From an uncultured Alphaproteobacteria bacterium (GTDB lineage: Bacteria; Pseudomonadota; Alphaproteobacteria; RF32; CAG-239): a DNA stretch of 34,686 nt. The notes below the pieces were generated by a model. That model ran no database searches and had not been told where the DNA came from. It was given only the letters and a program-made list of their open reading frames with translations. The position numbers and the translations under genes are program-made. The stretch covers positions 1 through 34,686 of the forward strand of contig CAKQRZ010000015.1 in the NCBI GenBank assembly GCA_934271715.1, written 5' to 3'. Positions 14,622 to 22,480 of this stretch are shown here, piece by piece (within the stretch, counting starts at the first letter, position 1; each line of letters begins with the position of its first letter).

Positions 14622-16037
14622 ATGCAGGAAAGTATTATAGCAGTAAATTTTGCCGAAACTCAGAATATTGAGGTTTATTGGCAGGATGAAGCTGTTTTGA
14701 ATTTGGACTTGGAGCTTATGTATATAAAGTCCGGTCAAAAAGAAATAAAAGACTATGCCGATAAAGAAATTCTTCCGGAGCTGAAAGAGTATAAAAATCA
14801 GGCGCAGAAAGCCATGGAAAAGGCGAAAAGCTCGGAAGCTGCAGCAGCGCTGAGCGAGTCCGGCGCAGGTCAAAGCTGTGCTAAGGCTGTTTTAAGCGCT
14901 GAAACGGCAGAGACGGCGGCTGCAGCTGCAGTTAAAAATGCCGAGGCGGCTTCTGCCGATGCGGATATAGCCAGACAGTCAGCGGTTTCGACAGCAGCCG
15001 ATGCGCAAAACGCCGCTGCAAGTGCAGAATCTGCGGCAGCCAGCGCCGAACTTTTAGAGGACGGGCGTTTTTTACACCGCTCGGGAGATGAAATAAAATT
15101 CGGCTCATTGGGCGTCAGCGGTTTATTGGTGCAAAATTCGGATAATGACAGCGCGGTAGAGCAAAAAAATCTGCAGTTTGCTTTTGATGAAGAGTTAGCC
15201 AACGCTCAGAGCCGCAGCTATGTTATGAGCGATAAAAACGGCAAAATCAGCGGGCAGATAAAAAATGTCGTCAATCCGGATAAGTCTTCGCATTTGCTTT
15301 TAAGCGCAAGCAGCTATGCCGCCGACGGCAGCGCCCAAACCGCGGAACTCGGCGTGCATGCTACGGCTGACGGGCAGGCTTATGTTACGGTTCCGGCACC
15401 GTCCGGCGTTTCAACCTCTGAAGCGGTTAACCAAAAATATGCCGATGCTAAATACGCCAAGCTCGCGGCTATAAATGTGTTTACCGGCAGAGATACGAAC
15501 AACCGCAATATTTATAAAAACAATAAATATGCCGTAGGGGACAAGCCCAGCGACAACCTTTTTTCCGGTTTCAGTTCTTTGGATATGAATAACGCCGAAT
15601 ATGGCTCTATTTATACTTTGGTAACGCAGACCGGAGCAATAAAATCGTCTTTATATGTTTGCAACTCCAATAATAAAAGCGGCGATATGGGCTTGTATGT
15701 AGATAAAAACAATAACGTTGTAACATTGGCTCCGGCCTGTGAATATGCAAATTCCATTGTTACGACATTGCTTAAATCGGCAGGCTGCTGCAAGCTTGGC
15801 AACCGGCTGTTAATTCAATGGGGCTTAAACGGAGTTCTGAACGGCTCTAAAATTGTCTTTAAGCAGCCGTATGCCGATACTTCGTATGTAGTGTTAACGC
15901 AGGTTACGGCGGTATCAGATAATCTATCGGGAGCGGTATCGGTGTTTTGCGATACAACCTTAAAAACGACAACCAGTTTCAGCGTTGCAGTTTCAACCAG
16001 CGTGGCTTTGGACTGGATTGCAATCGGCTATGTATAA
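14622..16037 (+). CDS. Tail fibre protein with Ala-rich coiled coil
   Basis: In this 471-residue protein a short beta N terminus is followed by an Ala/Glu/Lys/Ser-rich trimeric coiled coil (about residues 45-145; repeats such as ESAAASAE and AAAVKNAEAAS). After this comes a beta-rich distal part with DGRFLHRSGDEIKFGS, SEAVNQKYADAKYAKLA, and a terminal domain ending LIQWG...SFSVAVSTSVALDWIAIGYV, which looks like a receptor-binding tip. The low-complexity GCN codons are natural for a fibre shaft. The gene starts 7 nt after its neighbour and is followed by a fibre-assembly-like gene. Confidence 0.8.
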   Translation: MQESIIAVNFAETQNIEVYWQDEAVLNLDLELMYIKSGQKEIKDYADKEILPELKEYKNQAQKAMEKAKSSEAAAALSESGAGQSCAKAVLSAETAETAAAAAVKNAEAASADADIARQSAVSTAADAQNAAASAESAAASAELLEDGRFLHRSGDEIKFGSLGVSGLLVQNSDNDSAVEQKNLQFAFDEELANAQSRSYVMSDKNGKISGQIKNVVNPDKSSHLLLSASSYAADGSAQTAELGVHATADGQAYVTVPAPSGVSTSEAVNQKYADAKYAKLAAINVFTGRDTNNRNIYKNNKYAVGDKPSDNLFSGFSSLDMNNAEYGSIYTLVTQTGAIKSSLYVCNSNNKSGDMGLYVDKNNNVVTLAPACEYANSIVTTLLKSAGCCKLGNRLLIQWGLNGVLNGSKIVFKQPYADTSYVVLTQVTAVSDNLSGAVSVFCDTTLKTTTSFSVAVSTSVALDWIAIGYV

Positions 16038-16051
16038 CAAAGGAGCAGAAA

Positions 16052-16486
16052 ATGAGTGATAATTATAAAGAATGGCAGGATTCCGGAGAGCCTTTAGCTT
16101 TGGGCTTTAGGCTGCTGCCGGATGAAAACGGGGAATTTAATCCGCTGGTGTATGAACGCATGTCGCAGTTTTGCAACGAAAACGGCTACGATATCAAAGA
16201 CTGCCGTCCCGATTATTTTGAGATAACTGAAGCGGCTGCCGTATCGGCGGAAGTTTTAGCTGTCGGCGTGCGTTTTGTGCGCGACGGCTATATGAATATG
16301 ATATTGGCTAAAGCCGACAGATATGAAAAACAGACTGCCGCCGCTTTGCCGACAACCGACAGCGCCGAAACCTATCGGCAATATCTGCACTATCTGGAAT
16401 ATTTGCGTAAAATTCCCGAAGCAGAGGATTTTCCCAGGGTTGAGGTATTGGACTTTGAAAGCTGGAAAGCTAAAGAGAATGACTAA
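16052..16486 (+). CDS. Tail fibre assembly chaperone-like protein
   Basis: In this 144-residue protein the C-terminal half, AETYRQYLHYLEYLRKIPEAEDFPRVEVLDFESW in two pieces, carries the pattern of phage fibre-assembly proteins, whose ends typically read YL..LR.IP...FP.VEV..F..W. Such proteins help the adjacent fibre trimerise or protect its tip. The ATG at 16052 follows AGGAG at 16041-16045; an upstream start would lie inside the fibre gene. Position directly after the fibre supports the call. After it comes the longest gene-free stretch of the phage block. Confidence 0.6.
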   Translation: MSDNYKEWQDSGEPLALGFRLLPDENGEFNPLVYERMSQFCNENGYDIKDCRPDYFEITEAAAVSAEVLAVGVRFVRDGYMNMILAKADRYEKQTAAALPTTDSAETYRQYLHYLEYLRKIPEAEDFPRVEVLDFESWKAKEND

Positions 16487-16685
16487 CTATCAAAGGACGG
16501 AGAAAACAAGTTAAAAAACTCTTGAAATCTTCGTCTCATCATACTAATTCTTTATAAGAAGGATGATGATTTTAAGTATAAGAATTATTATACTTAGAAC
16601 TTTGATCAAGTTGTCCATTCTTTATCCTTTCAGCCCTTAGGGCGGTTAGGAAAGAAGTCAACTCAAGACATTTGCTAAAAAATAT

Positions 16686-16714
16686 TTGACTTTTTTAGTT
16701 TTTTATGTCATTAT
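16686..16714 (+). promoter_or_regulatory. Possible promoter ahead of the lysis genes
   Basis: TTGACT (16686-16691) and CATTAT (16709-16714) with a 17-nt spacer. The -35 is good and the -10 is weak. It would transcribe the segment ending in the hairpin at 16767-16792 and, by read-through, the holin gene. Confidence 0.35.
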
Positions 16715-16766
16715 AACAACCATAGAGGTGGAAGTTATTAGTCAACTTCTTTCTACGTTGAAATGT

Positions 16767-16792
16767 CCGGTTGCTGTAACAGCCGGCTTTTT
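16767..16792 (+). terminator. Terminator in the gap before the holin gene
   Basis: CCG (16767-16769) plus GCTG (16773-16776) pair with CAGC-CGG (16780-16786), with a 3-nt bulge on the left arm and loop TAA, followed by a T run (16788-16792). Confidence 0.55.
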
Positions 16793-16919
16793 GTTTATAA
16801 AGACAAAAACGATAATTGTCAAATAAAAACAATTTTTCCAATTAAAAATGCCTCGTTATGCGGCCATTCTTTCGGCTGTTTCGGGGAATTTCTTATATAC
16901 AAAATTTTTTAGAGGTTAA

Positions 16920-17213
16920 ATGATATATGACATAAAAACAGTAATGCTTTTTGTGCTGATGGCGATTGCGTCAGCCTATATTCGCTATAAAGGCTTTTTT
17001 CAAGCCACCATAGACGCCGTGCTGGCGTTTTGCATGGGTTATATTATGTATTTGCTTTTAGATTACGCCGCACTTTCGGGGGCGACCCGCAGCGGTATTT
17101 CGTGTGTGGTAATTTTGTTCAGCCGCACGCTGTACGAATGGGGTAATGAGTTTATTAAAACCAAGTTATCGGCTCTGATTGCCGGAAAGGCAGGTAAAAA
17201 TGACCGAGAATGA
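16920..17213 (+). CDS. Probable holin
   Basis: This 97-residue protein has three hydrophobic segments: VMLFVLMAIASAYI, DAVLAFCMGYIMYLLLDYAAL, and ISCVVILFSRTLYEW. It ends in a charged tail (KAGKNDRE). Size, three helices and position directly before, and overlapping, the endolysin gene fit a class I holin that opens the inner membrane at the end of infection. The ATG follows AGAGG. It may be more than one family in sequence terms; the call rests on topology and context. Confidence 0.7.
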   Translation: MIYDIKTVMLFVLMAIASAYIRYKGFFQATIDAVLAFCMGYIMYLLLDYAALSGATRSGISCVVILFSRTLYEWGNEFIKTKLSALIAGKAGKNDRE

Positions 17214-17631
17214 TTTGCAGGTTTTAGCCCGCACTTTGTTTGGCGAAGCACGCGGCGAGGGCGATGAGGGGCTGGAAGCGGTGGCGTGCGTGATTATGAA
17301 CCGCTATAAATCCGGCAAATGGTTTACCGGCTATGAGCTGCTTAACGGCAAAAAAATTCCGAGCGTAGCGCAGACTTGTTTGAAAAAAGCGCAGTTCAGC
17401 TGCTGGAACAAAAACGACCCTAACTATAAGCTGCTGTGCCAAAAGACAATCACCGCTTACGGTTTTCAAAAATGCCTGCAGATTGCGCAAAGAGCGCTGT
17501 CAGGGCAGCTGCAGGATTTTACCAACGGAGCTTTGTTTTATCATACCAAGCAGGTTAAGCCCAAGTGGGCTGCCGGCAAAACCCCGTGTTACATTGCCGG
17601 TAATCATATTTTTTATAACGATGTGGAATAA
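17200..17631 (+). CDS. Endolysin, SleB-type cell wall hydrolase
   Basis: This 143-residue Hydrolase_2 (SleB) domain protein begins LARTLFGEARGEGDEGLEAVACVIMNR in two adjoining pieces; E16 in GEARGE is the expected catalytic Glu of this lysozyme-like fold. The C-terminal part with TNGALFYHT and AGNHIFY completes the domain. It cleaves peptidoglycan glycan strands after the holin releases it; there is no signal peptide, which fits holin dependence. I chose the ATG at 17200 (AGG 5 nt upstream) over a TTG at 17179. It overlaps the holin by 14 nt. Confidence 0.88.
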   Translation: MTENDLQVLARTLFGEARGEGDEGLEAVACVIMNRYKSGKWFTGYELLNGKKIPSVAQTCLKKAQFSCWNKNDPNYKLLCQKTITAYGFQKCLQIAQRALSGQLQDFTNGALFYHTKQVKPKWAAGKTPCYIAGNHIFYNDVE

Positions 17632-17640
17632 GGAGGAATA

Positions 17641-17916
17641 ATGGCTAAGAAAAAATTAAAAGCATATTCTTTTGCCGAGAGTTTGGAAATGCTTAATCGT
17701 CTGCAGCAGATGGCGGTGGATGAGGGCAATATAAATCTGGCTCTGAAAGCTGAAGAATTAAAATGTAAAATTGCCGCGATGCAGACCGATAAAGAAGGTG
17801 CGCAGACGGCAGAAAACTTAACAAAAATATTGGTGGATTTTGTAAATGACAAACAGAATGATAGCAAGAATACCGAAAATCTTTGCGCCGCTGATGAAGC
17901 TGAAACGCCGCTATAA
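17641..17916 (+). CDS. Small helical protein before terminase, possible small terminase subunit
   Basis: This 91-residue helical, charged protein (AESLEMLNRLQQMAVDEGNINLALKAEELKCKI in two helices) follows AAGGAGG. Its 3' end overlaps the large terminase gene by 71 nt in another frame, so the two are made together. Small terminase subunits recognise packaging DNA and usually sit exactly here. It is shorter than most and lacks an obvious helix-turn-helix, so the function rests on position alone. Confidence 0.5.
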   Translation: MAKKKLKAYSFAESLEMLNRLQQMAVDEGNINLALKAEELKCKIAAMQTDKEGAQTAENLTKILVDFVNDKQNDSKNTENLCAADEAETPL

Positions 17917-19171
17917 ACTTTATTACGGCGGGCGTGCCGGCGGAAAGTCGTATGCCTTTGCCGACAGCCTGCTTTTGCTGGGGCGCATGAAAAAGCTGCG
18001 GATTGCCTGTATGCGCGAAGTGCAGGACAGTATTAAAGATTCCGTATACAAACTTTTAAGCGATCGCATCAGCTTTTATGGCTTAAGCGATTATAAAATC
18101 AGCGAAACTAAAATAATCAATCAGCTCAGCGGCACGGTTTTTATATTTAAAGGCCTGCGCGAACAGGATTCAAATAATATCAAATCTTTGGAGGGGATAG
18201 ATATTGTTTGGCTGGAAGAGGCTCAGAAAATCAGCAAGAAAAGCTGGGAAATTTTGGACCCGACAATCCGTAAAGCCGGTTCGGAAATTTGGATTTCTAT
18301 GAACAGGGAAGAAGAAAACGACCCGGTTTGGCTGGCTGTCGGCGCGCATCCCGATGAGCGGACTTTGGTGGTTAAGGTAAACTATACCGATAATCCGTTT
18401 TGCCCAGAAGAAATGCGCTATCTGGCGCAAAAATGCCAAAAGGAAAGCCCCGAAGATTATGAGCATATCTGGCTGGGGGCGCCGGTGGCGGTCGGAAGCT
18501 ATAAGCTGATTGCGCCGATATTGGTGCGCCAGGCCTTTGACACCAGGCTGGAAAATCCGTCTTCTCCGCTGATTATCGGGCTGGATGTGGCGCGTTTCGG
18601 CGATGATAAAAGCGTGTTTTGCTTCCGGCGCGGAAGAAAGTGCCTGTTTTTTGAAAGCTATGCCCGTTTGGATAATGTAGAAGTGGCAAACCGCGCCACT
18701 TTTTTTATCCGCCAATATAAGCCGGCGCGGGTATTTGTGGATGCAGGCGGCGTGGGCGGAGGCGTGGTGGATATTTTGAACGACCGCGGTTTTAAGCGGG
18801 TGGTGCGAGCGGTGATGTTCGGCGCCAAGGCGCTGGCCGATGACCGTTATCACAACCGGCGCGCCGAGATGTGGGACGAGCTGCGGATATGGCTGAGCGG
18901 CGAGCAAAAAGTGGAGCTGCCGAACGATGAAAATCTGGCAAACGAGCTTTGCGCCGTTAATAAAAAATATGACAGCCGCGGACGTTTGCAGCTTGAAGAA
19001 AAAGAAGAAATTAAAAAACGGCTGGGCAAGTCGCCGGATATGGCTGACGCTTTGGCTCTGACTTTTGCCGAGCCGGTTTTTGAGAGGTCGGACGAAGAGT
19101 GCGGACGTCTGCCGAGCGACAGCATAGAAAGTATGTTTCGCGCTAAAAATTCCGCCGATGATAAATGGTAA
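17846..19171 (+). CDS. Phage terminase large subunit
   Basis: This 441-residue packaging motor has an N-terminal ATPase with P-loop GGRAGGKS (28-35), Walker B with catalytic Glu in IVWLEEAQ (about 120-127) and a coupling motif near ISMNREEEN. The C-terminal RNase H-like nuclease has D247 in GLDVARFGDDKS, D299 in VFVDAGGVGGG and D398/D401 in KSPDMADALAL. It fits the Terminase_3 type used by headful-packaging phages. The ATG at 17846 lies inside the preceding gene; M5 at 17858 is an alternative. All catalytic acids are present, so the motor is probably active. Confidence 0.95.
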   Translation: MTNRMIARIPKIFAPLMKLKRRYKLYYGGRAGGKSYAFADSLLLLGRMKKLRIACMREVQDSIKDSVYKLLSDRISFYGLSDYKISETKIINQLSGTVFIFKGLREQDSNNIKSLEGIDIVWLEEAQKISKKSWEILDPTIRKAGSEIWISMNREEENDPVWLAVGAHPDERTLVVKVNYTDNPFCPEEMRYLAQKCQKESPEDYEHIWLGAPVAVGSYKLIAPILVRQAFDTRLENPSSPLIIGLDVARFGDDKSVFCFRRGRKCLFFESYARLDNVEVANRATFFIRQYKPARVFVDAGGVGGGVVDILNDRGFKRVVRAVMFGAKALADDRYHNRRAEMWDELRIWLSGEQKVELPNDENLANELCAVNKKYDSRGRLQLEEKEEIKKRLGKSPDMADALALTFAEPVFERSDEECGRLPSDSIESMFRAKNSADDKW

Positions 19172-19197
19172 TTTTTTTAAAGAAAGGATAACATAAA

Positions 19198-19380
19198 ATG
19201 AGTTACAGACCAAGAATAATGCGTGAAAGCGAGGCTTACGGCTGGCTGCCGGAAGATGAGGCTTACGGAAGAGTTTCCAACGTTCCGTCAGAGCCGGAAA
19301 ATGAAAACGCTTACAGCGACAACGAACTTGCTCCGGAAAGAAGCGAAGAAGAATATCGTGATGATTTTGGTAAAAAATAA
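19198..19380 (+). CDS. Small acidic phage protein of unknown function
   Basis: This 60-residue, Glu/Tyr/Pro-rich and probably disordered protein contains an internal near-repeat, SEAYGWLPEDEAYGR. The ATG follows AAGGATAAC. It lies between large terminase and the small membrane genes. I do not recognise it. Confidence 0.55.
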   Translation: MSYRPRIMRESEAYGWLPEDEAYGRVSNVPSEPENENAYSDNELAPERSEEEYRDDFGKK

Positions 19381-19460
19381 CTTGCAATTTACAAACAGTT
19401 GATTGATAATGTTTAATACAACTTATTAGTGCTGCAGAAGAATGAAAGAAAGATACTGAG

Positions 19461-19664
19461 ATGGATATGATTAAAATTTTATTTTATGGTATTGTGTTAG
19501 CCTTATTATCGGTTTCATTTTTCTTGGTGCCGCGCAGAATTAAATTTATGTATATAGGTTTGGTTGCAGGATATTTTTTATTTTGTACAAATCAAAATCT
19601 TTTTTCTGTAATAAGTGCTGGAAATGAGGTTTTGTGGACTTTAGGGAGCGCAAAATTAAAATGA
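19461..19664 (+). CDS. Small two-helix membrane protein
   Basis: This 67-residue protein has two hydrophobic stretches (ILFYGIVLALLSVSFFLV and MYIGLVAGYFLFCT). The DNA is more A/T-rich than the structural genes on either side. It opens a group of three small membrane genes inserted between terminase and scaffold, which has the look of a moron (a late-acquired lysogen-benefit gene). No family recognised. Confidence 0.5.
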   Translation: MDMIKILFYGIVLALLSVSFFLVPRRIKFMYIGLVAGYFLFCTNQNLFSVISAGNEVLWTLGSAKLK

Positions 19665-20014
19665 TGACTGAAACGTTGGATTATAAAGCAGTTAAATATG
19701 TATTTTGGTGCTTTTTGATAATATCATTTGTTTTAGCGGCTGAAAGCTCAGTACATTATTTTATTGAGCCTGATACACCTGAAACTGCAGATATTTCAGC
19801 AACAATTTTTGTGCATTTAATACCTTGTTTATATATTCCTTTAGTCGGCTTATTTTGTTTATCAAGATGCGTCTATATAAGTTATTTTTTGTGCGGGGTT
19901 GATATTATGTATTTAGTATTTCAGCTGCATTGTTTACTGTATCGCTATCTATGGCCGGATTACGGCGATTGGTTGATATGGAAATATACTATAGGCAAGT
20001 TAATTAAGGAATAA
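19661..20014 (+). CDS. Multi-pass membrane protein of the moron-like cluster
   Basis: In this 117-residue protein hydrophobic segments include VFWCFLIISFVLAA, ATIFVHLIPCLYIPLVGLFCL, and YFLCGVDIMYLVFQLHCLLY, so three membrane passes are likely. The ATG at 19661 overlaps the stop of the preceding gene (ATGA); a GTG at 19634 is an alternative. A/T-rich like its neighbours. No family recognised. Confidence 0.5.
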   Translation: MMTETLDYKAVKYVFWCFLIISFVLAAESSVHYFIEPDTPETADISATIFVHLIPCLYIPLVGLFCLSRCVYISYFLCGVDIMYLVFQLHCLLYRYLWPDYGDWLIWKYTIGKLIKE

Positions 20015-20020
20015 AAATAT

Positions 20021-20245
20021 ATGAAACGGGTATTTTATTTTGCTGCAGTATTTTTGATTTTGGCGGTTATAGGTATTGCCGGATATTTGTTTTTTGATAA
20101 GCAGGCCTATTGTTTGGATATCGGAAAGATATATGACCCGGTGCAGAAAATCTGCCGTGATGACTGTCTGAGCTGGGACAATCAAACCGGATGCGTGCCG
20201 ATAACAGATGAAAACCGGCAGAAAAAAGCCGCCGGAAAACTGTAG
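20021..20245 (+). CDS. Membrane-anchored Cys-rich small protein
   Basis: In this 74-residue protein one N-terminal helix (VFYFAAVFLILAVIGIAGYLFF) is followed by a short domain with four cysteines in the mature part, C-x14-C-x3-C-x8-C (LCLD-type start, KICRDDC, QTGC). That suggests two disulfides on the periplasmic side. Anchored periplasmic proteins of this size on prophages often block DNA entry by related phages; that role is inference. It ends the moron-like group before a strong terminator. Confidence 0.5.
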   Translation: MKRVFYFAAVFLILAVIGIAGYLFFDKQAYCLDIGKIYDPVQKICRDDCLSWDNQTGCVPITDENRQKKAAGKL

Positions 20246-20271
20246 AAAATAACTATTAGCTTTAGGAAACA

Positions 20272-20307
20272 AAACGCTTTGTTGATATGAAAACAAGGCG
20301 TTTTTTT
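20272..20307 (+). terminator. Strong terminator after the moron-like genes
   Basis: AAACGCTTTGTT (20272-20283) pairs with AACAAGGCGTTT (20292-20303), a 12-bp stem with one wobble and an 8-nt loop, followed by seven T. An ATG at 20287 falls inside this hairpin, which argues against it as the start of the next gene. Confidence 0.85.
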
Positions 20308-20328
20308 ATACCCGGAATTTGGAGAAAT

Positions 20329-20559
20329 ATGATGACATACATCAGCAGGCAATTCGCGGAAGAAGTGCTTCTTCCGGACGGATCTGTTGCGTCTTCGGTC
20401 GCGGACGTTGACAAGTATTTACGCGCCACGGGGTTAGCCTTGGCGGGCGACTATTCACCCGAATATTATCAGAATATTCGCAATCAACAAGAAAGAGAAC
20501 GGCGGCAGTCTTTGTTTGCCGATTTTCTTTATAACTACAAAAGGATGATATGGAAATGA
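20329..20559 (+). CDS. Small phage protein before scaffold
   Basis: This 76-residue protein contains QFAEEVLLPDGSVASSVADVDKYLRATG and a charged helical end (QQERERRQSLFADFLYNYKR). The ATG at 20329, 4 nt after GGAG, is preferred because the upstream ATG at 20287 lies in a terminator stem; the ATG at 20332 is also possible. It overlaps the scaffold-like gene by 10 nt. Small genes here are often head-decoration or chaperone proteins, but I do not recognise it. Confidence 0.6.
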   Translation: MMTYISRQFAEEVLLPDGSVASSVADVDKYLRATGLALAGDYSPEYYQNIRNQQERERRQSLFADFLYNYKRMIWK

Positions 20560-21413
20560 ATGACTTAAGAAAAGAAATTGAACGTCAGTTTAAGGCGTTT
20601 GGTCTTTATGAGCCGGATGAAAAAACAGCGGAACCCGCTCTGAGCGAAGAAGAGGCTTTGCCAGTAGCGGCTCCTGCCGATTTTGAACCGGAATATGCGG
20701 CGGCGTTCGGTGAGCTTTCGCCGAAATGGCAGAAGTATTTAAGCAAGCGCGAGGAAAAACTGAAAGCCGAACGTCAGGAGCTGTCGGCCAAAATAGGGCT
20801 TTTAGACAGCCTGAAAAATTTGGACGGCGAATTTCAAAAACGTAAAGCCGAAAACAACATACACAGTCTGCGCGAGTGGCTGGAGGGGCTGGCTTTTATA
20901 GATGAGCAAATGCATCATCGGCCGGTGGAAACCTTAAGCGCCATCGCTCAGGTCTTTAATGTAAAGGCTCAGTTTTCCGAAACGCCGCAAGCCGAAACAA
21001 CTGACCGGATTTTAAAAAGACTGTCGGAGCTGGATTCCAGTTTTCACAGCCTTAGAGACTATTTGCAGCAGCGTCAAAGCGCAGATTTTAACAGCCAACT
21101 ACAAACATTCGGCACGCAGAAAGATGAAAACGGCCGCCGTTTGTATCCGTATTTTGAGACTGTTTACAATCAGATGCGCAGCTTGCTGCAAAGCGGACTG
21201 GCCGCGGGCTTTGAAGACGCCTACAAAAAGGCGGTTTGGCTCAATGCCGATGTCCGCAAAGAGCTGATTGCCAAACAAATCAGCTCGGAAGCCGAAGATG
21301 CGCGGAAAGCGCAGAAAGCGGCATTTTCCCCAAAGGGAAAAGCAAAAGCGCCGGAAAGACCTCTGACCTTGCGGGAAGAGATTGAAAAAAATATGGCTGC
21401 TTTTATGGATTAA
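20550..21413 (+). CDS. Scaffolding-like protein
   Basis: This 287-residue, mostly helical and highly charged protein has long coiled-coil segments (KWQKYLSKREEKLKAERQEL, KIGLLDSLKNLDGEFQKRK). It has a Pro/Lys-rich linker near the end (SPKGKAKAPERPLTL) and a short amphipathic C terminus (REEIEKNMAAFMD), the layout of scaffold proteins that bind coat through a basic C-terminal helix. It ends 24 nt before the coat gene. The sequence family is not recognised, so the call rests on composition and place. Confidence 0.7.
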   Translation: MEMNDLRKEIERQFKAFGLYEPDEKTAEPALSEEEALPVAAPADFEPEYAAAFGELSPKWQKYLSKREEKLKAERQELSAKIGLLDSLKNLDGEFQKRKAENNIHSLREWLEGLAFIDEQMHHRPVETLSAIAQVFNVKAQFSETPQAETTDRILKRLSELDSSFHSLRDYLQQRQSADFNSQLQTFGTQKDENGRRLYPYFETVYNQMRSLLQSGLAAGFEDAYKKAVWLNADVRKELIAKQISSEAEDARKAQKAAFSPKGKAKAPERPLTLREEIEKNMAAFMD

Positions 21414-21437
21414 CTTAAATTTTAAAAGGATAAAAAA

Positions 21438-22403
21438 ATGACAAATAAAGATTATAATGAAGTGTTTACCTTAACTCTTAACAACCGTTCAAAAGAAATG
21501 GCTGATAACATTTCTAAAAACAACGCGCTGCTGACCCGTTTGAAAGACAAGGGCAAAATGCGTCCGCTGACCGGCGGTGTCAAAATTTTGGAAGAGCTGG
21601 AATACGGCGAGGGCGATATGGTGTGGTATTCCGGTTACGATACCATTAACTATACGCCGAAACAGCTGTTTACAGCAGCCGAATATGCTTTGAAATTATG
21701 TGCGGTTTCGGTGGCGATTTCCGGCGAAGAATTGCTGATGAACAGCGGTCCTGAACAGGTTATGGATTTGCTGGAAAAACGTATTTCCAATGCTGAAAAA
21801 ACTCTTAAAAATCAGATGTCTGTGGCTTTGTACAGCGACGGAACCGGTTCGGCCGGCAAAGAAATCGGCGGTTTGGCTTTGCTGGTTGCCGATGATCCGG
21901 CTTCCGGCACGGTCGGCGGTATTGACCGTTCGGCTGCCGGAAACGAATTTTGGCGCAATCAGTCGGTCAGCGCCGATGTTGATTCCTCCAACATCCGCAA
22001 AATGATGAACACTTTGTATCATAAATGCTGCCGCAATGCCGACAAGCCGGATTTGATTGTCTGCGATGACGCGCTTTATACATTGTTTGACGAATCATTG
22101 GCGGCTATGCAGCGCTTTTCTGACCCTAAAATGGCGGACGCCGGTTTTACCAGCCTTAAATTCAAGGGCGCGGATGTGATTTTTGACGGTGGCCAAGGCG
22201 GTCATTGTCCGGAAAAACACATGTACTTTTTGAATACCAACTACATTTACCTGCGCACTCATAAAGACCGCAATATGAAAATTATCGGCGGCGACAGATT
22301 GGCGGTAAATCAGGATGCGCTGTACCGCATTATCGGTTGGGCCGGCAATATGACTATGTCTAACGCGGCTGTTCAAGGCGTGTTGATTAACACTAAAGAA
22401 TAG
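21438..22403 (+). CDS. Major capsid protein
   Basis: This 321-residue protein shows the pattern of HK97-fold coat proteins of podoviruses: an N-terminal arm, TGGVKILEELEYGEGDMVWYSGYDTI, an A-domain stretch ALYSDGTGSAGKEIGGLALLV, then LYHKCCRNADKPDLIVCDDALYTLF, and a C-terminal GADVIFDGGQGGHCPEKHMYFLNT split by loops. No protease gene is near and no long delta domain is visible, consistent with a separate scaffold. The ATG follows AAAAGGA. A 12-bp perfect hairpin follows its stop, typical of very highly expressed coat genes. Confidence 0.88.
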   Translation: MTNKDYNEVFTLTLNNRSKEMADNISKNNALLTRLKDKGKMRPLTGGVKILEELEYGEGDMVWYSGYDTINYTPKQLFTAAEYALKLCAVSVAISGEELLMNSGPEQVMDLLEKRISNAEKTLKNQMSVALYSDGTGSAGKEIGGLALLVADDPASGTVGGIDRSAAGNEFWRNQSVSADVDSSNIRKMMNTLYHKCCRNADKPDLIVCDDALYTLFDESLAAMQRFSDPKMADAGFTSLKFKGADVIFDGGQGGHCPEKHMYFLNTNYIYLRTHKDRNMKIIGGDRLAVNQDALYRIIGWAGNMTMSNAAVQGVLINTKE

Positions 22404-22413
22404 TTGTTGCAAG

Positions 22414-22445
22414 AAAAGGAGTGATAGTTAAAAATCACTCCTTTT
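22414..22445 (+). terminator. Hairpin after the coat gene
   Basis: AAAAGGAGTGAT (22414-22425) and ATCACTCCTTTT (22434-22445) form a perfect 12-bp stem with an 8-nt loop. The T tail is part of the stem, so termination may be partial. It would reduce downstream expression relative to coat or protect the coat mRNA 3' end. Confidence 0.7.
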
Positions 22446-22480
22446 CAATTTGTTACGAATCTAAATTAAAGGAAAAAATT

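Larger units (their letters stand above)
16487..16919 (+). ncRNA. Gene-free, hairpin-rich region, candidate structured RNA
   Basis: There is no convincing ORF in about 430 nt. TCATCAT (16536-16542) pairs with ATGATGA (16563-16569) around an inner TTCTT/AAGAA stem. TAAGTATAA (16573-16581) pairs with TTATACTTA (16588-16596). GCCC/GGGC forms a small hairpin near 16633-16643. GAAAGAAGT (16650-16658) can pair with ACTTCTTTC (16745-16753), and GACATTT (16667-16673) with AAATGTC (16761-16767), an interleaved order that would make a pseudoknot. A promoter and a terminator lie inside. Whether it is an RNA gene, a late leader or a remnant is open. Confidence 0.4.

Noticed and set aside
18170..19387. 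405-residue minus-strand ORF
   Set aside because: It is antisense to the large terminase, whose catalytic motifs are all present; the long open frame is a by-product of codon bias.
20287..20328. Upstream start for the small gene before scaffold
   Set aside because: The ATG at 20287 lies inside a strong terminator hairpin and has no ribosome binding site, whereas 20329 has GGAG.
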